Made by a program: the position numbers and the translations under genes
Assembly (NCBI GenBank): GCA_002841885.1
Contig: PHBE01000007.1
Location: 124,001-188,000, forward strand
Direction: 5' to 3'
DNA: 64,000 bases
From: Deltaproteobacteria bacterium HGW-Deltaproteobacteria-18
GTDB taxonomy: Bacteria > Desulfobacterota > Desulfovibrionia > Desulfovibrionales > Desulfomicrobiaceae
Part shown: positions 52,791 through 59,744 of the stretch, one piece after another
Numbering within the stretch: the stretch's first letter is position 1
Layout: every line of letters starts with the position of its first letter
The notes under the pieces: model-generated
What the model was told of the DNA's origin: nothing
Databases searched by the model: none
What the model saw: only the letters and a program-made list of their open reading frames with translations

Positions 52791-52906
52791 TCTTCGCAGT
52801 GCATCACTCAAAAGGTCTCTCGTATGTGAGATCCAGGCCTGCACGTTCGAAGGTCCCGCAGATCCATTGGTTGTATCTCTTGGCATGTAAGATTGCCCCG
52901 AAAGTA

Positions 52907-52923
52907 TGTCGGAAAACTTTACA
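52907..52923 (+). promoter_or_regulatory. TGTCGG-N6-TTACA motif of the first PEP-CTERM gene
   Basis: TGTCGGAAAACTTTACA, 62 bases before the -24 GG of the sigma-54-type promoter and 122 bases before the start codon. One of three direct-orientation copies, which share the same two fixed blocks and spacer length. Confidence 0.7.
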
Positions 52924-52983
52924 GTGCGTGTTTTTTTCGAGCCTTCTTTGGATTATAGTTGAATAATATTATATGTTTGTGTT

Positions 52984-53000
52984 TTGGCATGTTCGGTGCA
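52984..53000 (+). promoter_or_regulatory. Sigma-54-type -24/-12 promoter of the first PEP-CTERM gene
   Basis: TTGGCATGTTCGGTGCA; GG (52986-52987) and GC (52998-52999) are separated by exactly 10 bases. It lies 46 bases before the start codon. Confidence 0.7.
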
Positions 53001-53045
53001 TTGTGCCGTGAGAACGATATAATTATTTAACATTGGAGTGCTACT

Positions 53046-53825
53046 GTGAAGAAAAAAATAGCAGCGACATGCTTGGCGGCGGCATTTATCTTTTCGGCGA
53101 CATTAGTTTCCGCAGCTCTGGTTACGCAGTGGTCGTATGTCAATGATGCTATTTTTGTCGATTGGAGCAACGAAGTCGGTACTCAAGATTATACGAATCT
53201 AAGCTCTGATAAAAAAACATTGGCCTGGGGAGTTCCGTCTGTATTCTCTAAAACAGGACTACAAAGTTCACTTGTTATCGACGGGCCTGTCAGTGGCGAC
53301 AATCTGATGAATTCTGGTGCGCTTGTAAAGGCCATTTCTATTACGCACTTTAATCATGTAATGAGCTCTGCATATCCTACACTTGCATATGGAAAAGTCG
53401 AAGCTAATGTTGAGTTTTCGCCATTTTTACCTGCAGGATTGCCTCTTCCTGTAGAAACAACATATCTTGAGTTTCTGTTCTTCGAGACTCCAAACAATAA
53501 CGCTGCGACTGCCATGGATATATTCATTCTCACCGATCCTGGAGCAACAAGCAGCACATTCTACTACGATGGTTACACATACAACTTCTCCTTCATAAGC
53601 GACGGATTCGGGCTCCTCACTGGTGCTTATCATGATTACATTGTCAGTCAGCTGGGAGTGGACACAGACTATTATGGCTGGCTTGCAAATGAGGACGGCA
53701 GCACGTCGGCTCAGTTCTACCTCGGCATCTCGGCTGCGCCTGTCCCCGAGCCGGCCACCATGCTTCTTGTCGGCGCCGGCCTGCTTGGCCTGGGTCTGGC
53801 GGTGCGACGCAACAAGAAGAATTGA
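53046..53825 (+). CDS. THxN-type PEP-CTERM protein
   Basis: A 259-residue secreted protein: signal peptide (about 1-23, ends VSA), a beta-rich body and the C-terminal sorting signal VPEPATMLLVGAGLLGLGL, a hydrophobic helix and basic tail RRNKKN, the PEP-CTERM pattern cut by exosortase. The SITHFNHV block (about 97-104) contains the T-H-x-N sequence of the THxN family. It is clearly paralogous to the gene at 56750 (well over half of positions identical by eye). GTG 53046 follows TTGGAGTG. It is driven by a sigma-54-like promoter. Expected location: cell envelope or outside. Confidence 0.9.
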   Translation: MKKKIAATCLAAAFIFSATLVSAALVTQWSYVNDAIFVDWSNEVGTQDYTNLSSDKKTLAWGVPSVFSKTGLQSSLVIDGPVSGDNLMNSGALVKAISITHFNHVMSSAYPTLAYGKVEANVEFSPFLPAGLPLPVETTYLEFLFFETPNNNAATAMDIFILTDPGATSSTFYYDGYTYNFSFISDGFGLLTGAYHDYIVSQLGVDTDYYGWLANEDGSTSAQFYLGISAAPVPEPATMLLVGAGLLGLGLAVRRNKKN

Positions 53826-53851
53826 TCACGCATTTTCGATCAGCATGAAAA

Positions 53852-53884
53852 GGTCGGGGAGCATGAGCTACCCGGCCTTTTTTT
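53852..53884 (+). terminator. Intrinsic terminator of the first PEP-CTERM gene
   Basis: GGTCGGG (53852-53858) and CCCGGCC (53871-53877) pair (one G-T), followed by T7. A closely similar stem, GGCCGGGG...CCCGGCC, follows the paralogous gene at 57553-57578. Confidence 0.85.
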
Positions 53885-54027
53885 GATTCCGTATCCCGGT
53901 TGCACTGTTCAAAGCAGGTCGAGCTGAAAATGGATTAACGCAACTGCAGCGGTCGCCTTGGATTTTGCATGGCTGCATGCGATTTGGCTTTTATGGTTCC
54001 CGCGCATCCATGAGGGAGAGTTGGCTG

Positions 54028-54339
54028 ATGGAGATATTGCTGGCGATTGCCGCAATTCTTGTTTGTCAGGGCATGCAGGCTTTGGACGATTTCTTGAGCC
54101 GGGTAGGGGCTGTTTCCCTGGCTCACGGGATGCTGCTCGGCTATGGTCAGATTTTTGTGGCCAAAAGTATTGTTGAGTGGGGCGGGTCGAGCTTGGGCTG
54201 GATAGTCGTTGCCCTGATCTGCATCGTGAGCGTTGCCGTGTCGATGTACAAGATCCATCGATTCGGGAGTCGCTGGGTCTTTGCCTTCAATTTCGGAGTT
54301 GTCGTCGGCCTTCTCTACGGCGGGATTTCGCTGATGTGA
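54028..54339 (+). CDS. Small multi-helix membrane protein
   Basis: A 103-residue protein with about three hydrophobic helices (MEILLAIAAILVCQGMQAL, WIVVALICIVSVAVS, FAFNFGVVVGLLYGG). ATG 54028 was chosen because GGGAGAG lies upstream. It sits between the first PEP-CTERM gene and the convergent protease gene. No family recognised; function unknown. Confidence 0.6.
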   Translation: MEILLAIAAILVCQGMQALDDFLSRVGAVSLAHGMLLGYGQIFVAKSIVEWGGSSLGWIVVALICIVSVAVSMYKIHRFGSRWVFAFNFGVVVGLLYGGISLM

Positions 54340-54389
54340 GGCGCCTCGTTTGTGAAACATCCCGCTGTGTCGAACCATTTCCTCACGAT

Positions 54390-55076
54390 TTACCAAAACC
54401 ACCACTTTTCCGTGCTCAGCACAAATGCGGCCAGGGCCAGATTGGTCACTGCGTGGGACAGAACGCATTGAGCCAGGCTTCTGGTTCTGTAGAGCAGCCA
54501 GGAATAGGCCATGCCGGCCATGATTCCGGCGAGGATGAAATGATGGGCCAAGCCAAAGAGCACGGCTCCGGCCAGAAATGAAACCCAGGTGAATGTCCCG
54601 AGAGGGACTTTGGTAAAATTCGGGTTGATTACGTAGCGCAGAATAAAGGATCGCCAGAAGATTTCCTCCATGATCGGGACAATGAGCACAGCGCTTCCGA
54701 TACGGATGAAGGTCATGGCCCGGCGCAGGCCGGGGTCCGGAAAGATGCCGGGGTTGAAGCCGGGAGGTTCGCTCAGCGCCCCAAAGGTCCAGTCCATGTT
54801 GACCCACAGCGCAAAGACCGCAAGCCCCAGCGCGATGCTCCCCAAGGTCTGGATGCCTCTGGTCAGATCGGTCCAGCGCAGTTCCGTGTAGGCCCGGCGA
54901 CACAGGAAGAGGGCGATACCGGCGACCAGGGGTTTGAGTGGGTAAAGCAGGGCGAAGGTGGAATCCTGGATGCTGATCCAGGCTTTGCCATCCATGAAAC
55001 GCAATCCTTCCTCCATGCCGATGACGGCCATGAAGAGGGCAAAAGGCAATACGCGCGGCCAAGCTTTGTTGTTCAT
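54390..55076 (-). CDS. CPBP/CAAX-protease-like membrane protein of the PEP-CTERM-associated type
   Basis: A 228-residue membrane protease with about six helices and the CPBP (Abi) motifs: IVPIMEEIFWRSFILRY (EExxxR, about 137-153), VLFGLAHHFILAG (H-H) and QCVLSHAVTNLALA (H...N). The length and context fit the CAAX prenyl protease-related family often encoded with exosortase/PEP-CTERM systems (TIGR03008 type). Whether it acts on the cleaved sorting signal is not known. It lies between PEP-CTERM genes, convergent with the small membrane protein. Confidence 0.85.
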   Translation of the reverse strand: MNNKAWPRVLPFALFMAVIGMEEGLRFMDGKAWISIQDSTFALLYPLKPLVAGIALFLCRRAYTELRWTDLTRGIQTLGSIALGLAVFALWVNMDWTFGALSEPPGFNPGIFPDPGLRRAMTFIRIGSAVLIVPIMEEIFWRSFILRYVINPNFTKVPLGTFTWVSFLAGAVLFGLAHHFILAGIMAGMAYSWLLYRTRSLAQCVLSHAVTNLALAAFVLSTEKWWFW

Positions 55077-55366
55077 TGCCTGGCTGTTAAGCTAAAAGCG
55101 TGCCTGTTTGCAACGCGTGCCGTGAGTTCAGGACGATTTTGATGCTACTCGCCGAATCCAGGGGCTCCGTTGAAGATTATCACGATGTCGCCAATTTCCT
55201 GCAACAGGTCGTTCAGCACCGTCGAAAATCATTCCATTGCAGGAGATAGTATATTATTTTCAGATAGTTAAAAACGTGAAGCCCTTCTCCAAGAGTGGGT
55301 ATTTTATTTTACGGTACCTTTTATTGAGTAACCGTTGGGGCCGGACTGGAAAACAAAGACACGCAT

Positions 55367-55383
55367 TGTCGGATAATCTTACA
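55367..55383 (+). promoter_or_regulatory. TGTCGG-N6-TTACA motif of the second PEP-CTERM gene
   Basis: TGTCGGATAATCTTACA, 53 bases before the -24 GG of the sigma-54 promoter. A degenerate second copy lies at 55390-55404. Confidence 0.7.
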
Positions 55384-55434
55384 TTACTTTGTCGCGCATT
55401 TACAATAAGTTGAATGATTAATGGGTTATAGGTG

Positions 55435-55451
55435 TTGGCATTTATTCTGCT
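55435..55451 (+). promoter_or_regulatory. Sigma-54-type -24/-12 promoter of the second PEP-CTERM gene
   Basis: TTGGCATTTATTCTGCT; GG (55437-55438) and GC (55449-55450) are spaced exactly 10 bases. 55 bases to the start codon. Confidence 0.7.
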
Positions 55452-55506
55452 TGAATAGATAAACATTCAAAGGGCACCAAAAAGAAATCAACGGGAGGAA
55501 AGAATC

Positions 55507-56415
55507 ATGAAATCGCTTGTCAAGGGCAGTCTTTGCGCGACAGTGCTAATGTTTTTTTTGGCCTCGTCGGCATGGGCAAGTATTTGGTTGCCTGAGCCAG
55601 TCTTTCCTAATGCAATACCATACGATGAATATTATTCATATTCTACAAGTATATTAAAACAGCTTTATCCAGACTATTCTGTTTATCCATCAAATCAAGG
55701 TTCACTCAAAGATGAACTAAAAATATGGTGGGGTGACAGTGAAAGTGCAGAGAAGGCTGCTGGTGACAATTTAAATATTAGGGGTGGATATGACTTTCCT
55801 GATCCCCTGTCATTCCCGAATTCAGGTTCAACTACTGAGTTTAACACTGATTTGAGTCTCAGTTGGATAGTTTCCGTAGATTTACTGTATGATTTTTTGC
55901 AAAGCGAATTTGATGGTTCAAACATCCCTGTTTTTGCATTTGATATTAATCAGATAGGAAATCAGCCTAACATGGTCGGCAATGGTTACGTAGCGATTGT
56001 CGACGAATTTAACGCGGTTGTTCCTTATGCATCAGATTTTTTTGGTCTTGCAGAGTGGGCTTTTGACAGTTCACCTAATGGCGAATTTGACGAGGATGCT
56101 CTTGTTGAAGTGCCTAATACTCGAACTGTAGAATTCATGGGTGTTGAATACTCGTTCGATACGACTGGAACAAACGACGTGGACTTTCTGGTGTATGCTC
56201 CGACGATGGATTTGGCCCAGTTTATTGGTCAGGGCCTATTCTTCACGGCGACCTTCCAGTATCGGCTTTTGAGTGATGGTTTTGAAGATTTCTTCATTCT
56301 TGGTTACAGAAGCGACAATCCTCCCCCGCCTCCAGTGCCTGAGCCGGCCACCGTGGCCCTGCTGGGAATCGGAATGGTGGCTCTGGCATTAACAAGCCGC
56401 AAACTGCGCAAATAA
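55507..56415 (+). CDS. PEP-CTERM protein
   Basis: A 302-residue secreted protein with a signal peptide (MKSLVKGSLCATVLMFFLAS.., about 1-24) and a C-terminal VPEPATVALLGIGMVALALTS helix with tail RKLRK, the PEP-CTERM pattern. The mature body is rich in Asp, Tyr and Phe and does not resemble the THxN neighbours. Base composition is clearly AT-richer than the rest of the window, hinting at recent acquisition. ATG 55507 follows GGGAGGAAAG. Confidence 0.9.
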   Translation: MKSLVKGSLCATVLMFFLASSAWASIWLPEPVFPNAIPYDEYYSYSTSILKQLYPDYSVYPSNQGSLKDELKIWWGDSESAEKAAGDNLNIRGGYDFPDPLSFPNSGSTTEFNTDLSLSWIVSVDLLYDFLQSEFDGSNIPVFAFDINQIGNQPNMVGNGYVAIVDEFNAVVPYASDFFGLAEWAFDSSPNGEFDEDALVEVPNTRTVEFMGVEYSFDTTGTNDVDFLVYAPTMDLAQFIGQGLFFTATFQYRLLSDGFEDFFILGYRSDNPPPPPVPEPATVALLGIGMVALALTSRKLRK

Positions 56416-56433
56416 AAGTATCCGCTCCTGGTG

Positions 56434-56473
56434 AAAAAAATCGGAACATCCCAAGGATGTTCCGATTTTTTTT
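56434..56473 (+). terminator. Terminator of the second PEP-CTERM gene
   Basis: ATCGGAACATCC (56440-56451) and GGATGTTCCGAT (56455-56466) form a perfect 12-bp stem, flanked by A7 and T8; it can serve both strands. Confidence 0.9.
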
Positions 56474-56608
56474 ATGTAAAACACTGGAAATTCGAAAAAT
56501 TTATGTTGAGCGCCGATGAGGGTGGTGTTTTCTAATGCGGGCGGGGTCATCGTGAAGGCGCCTCCTGGATGGGAGGCATTCTCTGTCTGTAAATTTAAAC
56601 TGGAAAAA

Positions 56609-56625
56609 TGTCGGGAGAATTTACA
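56609..56625 (+). promoter_or_regulatory. TGTCGG-N6-TTACA motif of the third PEP-CTERM gene
   Basis: TGTCGGGAGAATTTACA, 61 bases before the -24 GG of the sigma-54 promoter. Confidence 0.7.
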
Positions 56626-56684
56626 TTTTTTGAGCTCAAGTTACCTTGCGTGCGTATAACCATTTGATATTACATTTTTAAGTC

Positions 56685-56701
56685 TTGGCATGGACCATGC
56701 T
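56685..56701 (+). promoter_or_regulatory. Sigma-54-type -24/-12 promoter of the third PEP-CTERM gene
   Basis: TTGGCATGGACCATGCT; GG (56687-56688) and GC (56699-56700) spaced 10 bases. 48 bases to the start codon. Confidence 0.7.
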
Positions 56702-56749
56702 ATCAAGCAGTAACCGCAAGATATCTATTTTAACATCGGGAGGACTACC

Positions 56750-57529
56750 ATGAGGAAAAGTTTAACTGTAACCTGTTTTTTGGCTGTGGCGTTTCTTTTC
56801 TTGGCGACGTTTGCCTCCGCTGCCTTGGTGACTCAGTGGTCGTATACCAATGACGCCAACTTCGTTGATTGGCTCAACGACGAAGGAGACCAGGCCTTTA
56901 TGTCAGTAAGCCCTGATCTGAAAACCCTGTCCTGGGGCGTTCCGGCGTTGACGAGTGAGACCGGGTTGCAAAGCTCGCTTGTGCTTAACGCGCCTGTAAG
57001 CGGTGATGACCTGATGACTTTTGGGTCTGCGGTAGAAGTGGTTTCAATCACGCACTTCAACCATGTTCTTTCTTCACTGTTTCCAACCCTTGCATATGGA
57101 AAGGTTGCGGCGACCATTCAGTTTACTCCGTTTGTTCCTGCCGGACCCGCGCAGCTTCCCGACACCGCCTATCTGGAGTTTCTGTTCTTTGAAACCCCGA
57201 ATAATGAAGTAACGCCAATGGATATTTTTATCCTCACCGACCCAGGCCTGACCGCAGGATCGTTTGACTATGACGGCTACAGGTATGATTTTGAGTTCAA
57301 CAGCAACGGCTTCGGACTCATCACTGGCGCTTACCATGATTATATTGTCGGTCAGCTGGGTGTGGATACGGATTATTTTGGCTGGCTTACAAGTGAGGAT
57401 GGCGACACCTCGGCTCAGTTCAACCTGAGCATTGTGGCCGCTCCTGTTCCTGAACCTGCCACCATGCTTCTTCTCGGTGCGGGTCTGCTTGGTCTCGGCA
57501 TAGCGGTCCGTCGCAACAAGAAGAACTGA
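56750..57529 (+). CDS. THxN-type PEP-CTERM protein (paralogue)
   Basis: A 259-residue secreted protein with signal peptide (MRKSLTVTCFLAVAFLFLAT.., about 1-23), the VSITHFNHVLSS block with T-H-x-N, and the C-terminal VPEPATMLLLGAGLLGLGI and RRNKKN. Same length and matching sequence throughout as the gene at 53046, so the pair arose by duplication; the unrelated PEP-CTERM gene and the protease gene now lie between them. Promoter, upstream motif and terminator also match. ATG 56750 follows GGGAGGACTACC. Confidence 0.9.
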   Translation: MRKSLTVTCFLAVAFLFLATFASAALVTQWSYTNDANFVDWLNDEGDQAFMSVSPDLKTLSWGVPALTSETGLQSSLVLNAPVSGDDLMTFGSAVEVVSITHFNHVLSSLFPTLAYGKVAATIQFTPFVPAGPAQLPDTAYLEFLFFETPNNEVTPMDIFILTDPGLTAGSFDYDGYRYDFEFNSNGFGLITGAYHDYIVGQLGVDTDYFGWLTSEDGDTSAQFNLSIVAAPVPEPATMLLLGAGLLGLGIAVRRNKKN

Positions 57530-57552
57530 TCAGACTGTTTTCGACAGATGAA

Positions 57553-57586
57553 GGCCGGGGAGCATCTGCTTCCCGGCCGTTTTGCG
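57553..57586 (+). terminator. Terminator of the third PEP-CTERM gene
   Basis: GGCCGGG (57553-57559) and CCCGGCC (57572-57578), then GTTTTGCGTTTT. It lies between convergent genes and resembles the stem after the paralogous gene. Confidence 0.8.
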
Positions 57587-57621
57587 TTTTGTGAGGTTCT
57601 CTGCCCTGAGCGGGTCAAGGG

Positions 57622-59661
57622 TTATTCAATCAGAAAATCGCCTACTCCACGCCGCAGGGTGCGGTGCCGGATTCCGGGGCCGTAGCCTGTGCGAAAGAGC
57701 ATGACCAGGCCCTGCTTTTCAAAATCTACGGTCGCGAACAATCCCATAAAATCCTGCCAAACCCGTTCCAGCAATTTCTGGTGCCTTTCGGAAAAACTCG
57801 TCGGGCCTTCCCAGAGCCAGCGCAGCCAGAAGAGGGTGACTGCGGTCATGGGCTGCATTTGCAGGCCATGGTGCTCCATTGCCAGCCAGATGCGCTGCAA
57901 GGCCTGTCCACTGAGCAGAAAGTCCCTTGGCTCCAATCCATCGATCACCACCATCCCGGCAGCTCCGCTGTTCAGGATGCCCTGGGCCGAGTGCAAAGCC
58001 ACCATCCGGCCGAGGCCAATGCCGTTTGCGACGCGCATTGCCGGCCAGGGTTTTGTCAGGCGCAGGAATGCTTCCCCTGACAATCCGGCTTCCAGGTTTT
58101 TGAGGGGCAGCCCGTCGCGGCGCTGCTGCGCCTCCTGGGCGTTGAAGCGGATCATGGACGTGAAATGCTCGTGCAGTCCCTGATGCTCGGTGCGGATCCT
58201 GTCGGCCAGGTAGATCACCCTGGCAAGTTTTCGGAGCTGAGGACGGTCGGTGAGCAGATGCAGCTGCGCTTCGGGAATGCTCCGGATGCGAGCTTTGAGA
58301 TCGGCCTGCACCCAATCGGGCAGAGGGCGCTTGCTGAAGGGCCTCCGGTTGGTGCAGCGCGTCCAGATGTGTCGGGCCAGGGGGGCTGTTGTTTGGTTGC
58401 CCGGCTGTATGCGCACGGTGCCCATCAGATTTTCCTGCACGGCATCCGGCAGGATCTGCGTGGTTGCGTCCAGGCCCAAAGTAGTGGCGGCGAGACGCAT
58501 GTTTTCCATTGCCGCTCCGCAGGCGATGATGGAGGCGGTCTGGCGAACGTTGAAAAAGGACACGTCAGCTTGTGGATTCAGGAAGACATGGATGTCGTTG
58601 CCCTCCAGACGGAATTGCCAGGGCTGGACATTATCCCCGGAGGGCGCTTGAACTGCGGCCTGCAGCAGGTAGGTGACGACATCCTGGGGAAGAGAGTCAA
58701 AATGCGAGGCGCTTGGAACAGGTTGGTCCGGGATACGCACCCGAGCCTTGTCTGTAGCTTTGATCAGCACGTGTTGCACGTACCAGAGTTTGGCGCGCTG
58801 GCTTAGGGCGCGATTGCCCCTGGCCAGTCGTCCTTTGCGGAGCGCCTGCAGAAAGGGGTCGAACTGCATGAAACAGGGGGCCGGTTTGAGTCCCGGCTTG
58901 CCAAGAATGATGCGTACCGCCTCGGTGGCGGCAAGAGACGAACAGAGCTGGCAGGCGATGTTCAGGGACGGGCCTTTGCCGCCCTTGAGGTCCACCCTGG
59001 ACAGGTCCATGTACCCGATATGTGTGGGCCTGGGGGCTAGGCCCATGGCGAAGCGCAGGTATTTCTGCTCCTCCGGCAGTTCCCCGCCCACGTCGAAATA
59101 GTCGTCAAAGCCCATGCCTTGCGGGGTGAAGACCAAGAGGGCCGAACTGAAGCCCAAAGGCCCGGCCGTGATCACGGGCACGCCCATGGCCCGGGCCGTG
59201 TTGAACAGGGTTCGGCGGATTTCGAACTGGAAGAAATCCAGTCCGTCCAGGACCACGTCCACGCCCGTCAGAAAGGCTTCCATGTTGTCCCTGGTCAGCC
59301 CTGCGGGATAGGGGGTGATGTCCAGGAACGGGTTGATGCTGTGCCCCTCTTCGATCATGACCTCCAGTTTGGGGCGACCGAAGGATGGAACCTTGGCCCC
59401 GAACTGGCGATTCACGTTGACTGGTTCGAACTGGTCGAAGTCGGCCAGATTGTATCGGCCGATTCCGGTGCGCACGAGATTGATCAAATGCACTCCGCCC
59501 ACACCGCCCATGCCCGGAATGGCGACCCTGGCCTGGGCCAGTCGCTCCTGCTCGCCAGGCGAAAACAGTCCGATGTTGCGGGAAAAGGCGGCCTCGAGAT
59601 AGGCCTTTGCGTTTGGAAAGCCGAGGGTCTGCAACGTTGCCAGATGATCATCTTGTTTCAT
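57622..59661 (-). CDS. ThiF/E1-like adenylyltransferase fused to nitroreductase domain
   Basis: A 679-residue two-domain protein. Residues about 40-290 are an E1/ThiF/MoeB-like domain: nucleotide-binding AIPGMGGVGGVHLINL, the LADFDQFEPVNVNRQFG block (NxNRQ), GRPKLEVM (Lys) and DVVLDGLDFFQFEIRR; a CQLC pair stands near 240, but the second Cys pair of the usual zinc site is missing. Residues about 315-640 are a nitroreductase-like flavin domain with LLQAAVQAPSGDNVQPWQFR, GAAMENMRLAATTLG and WTRCTNRRPF. ATG 59661 follows GGGGATCGAG. Last gene of the FeeM-FeeM-MMPL-ThiF/NTR cluster (83 bases after MMPL). Likely a flavin- and ATP-dependent modification enzyme; substrate unknown. Confidence 0.88.
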   Translation of the reverse strand: MKQDDHLATLQTLGFPNAKAYLEAAFSRNIGLFSPGEQERLAQARVAIPGMGGVGGVHLINLVRTGIGRYNLADFDQFEPVNVNRQFGAKVPSFGRPKLEVMIEEGHSINPFLDITPYPAGLTRDNMEAFLTGVDVVLDGLDFFQFEIRRTLFNTARAMGVPVITAGPLGFSSALLVFTPQGMGFDDYFDVGGELPEEQKYLRFAMGLAPRPTHIGYMDLSRVDLKGGKGPSLNIACQLCSSLAATEAVRIILGKPGLKPAPCFMQFDPFLQALRKGRLARGNRALSQRAKLWYVQHVLIKATDKARVRIPDQPVPSASHFDSLPQDVVTYLLQAAVQAPSGDNVQPWQFRLEGNDIHVFLNPQADVSFFNVRQTASIIACGAAMENMRLAATTLGLDATTQILPDAVQENLMGTVRIQPGNQTTAPLARHIWTRCTNRRPFSKRPLPDWVQADLKARIRSIPEAQLHLLTDRPQLRKLARVIYLADRIRTEHQGLHEHFTSMIRFNAQEAQQRRDGLPLKNLEAGLSGEAFLRLTKPWPAMRVANGIGLGRMVALHSAQGILNSGAAGMVVIDGLEPRDFLLSGQALQRIWLAMEHHGLQMQPMTAVTLFWLRWLWEGPTSFSERHQKLLERVWQDFMGLFATVDFEKQGLVMLFRTGYGPGIRHRTLRRGVGDFLIE

Positions 59662-59744
59662 GCTCGATCCCCTTCTTCTGAAGAGATGCCCGGCGGTTGC
59701 GGGACGTCTCCTGCGTGTTTGATGCCCGGCTTGCTTCCGCCCTG

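Larger units (their letters stand above)
55077..55506. other. Upstream region of the second PEP-CTERM gene
   Basis: AT-rich. Holds one exact TGTCGG-N6-TTACA motif, a second similar site (TGTCGCGCATTTACA, 55390-55404, spacer shortened by two) and the sigma-54-type promoter at 55435-55451. No gene seen; the divergent protease gene starts at 55076. Confidence 0.6.
56474..56749. other. Upstream region of the third PEP-CTERM gene
   Basis: No gene. Contains the TGTCGG-N6-TTACA motif and sigma-54-type promoter listed separately. Confidence 0.5.

Noticed and set aside
55077-55140. Possible sigma-54 site upstream of the protease gene (minus strand GGCACGCGTTGC)
   Set aside because: GG and GC are eight bases apart instead of ten.
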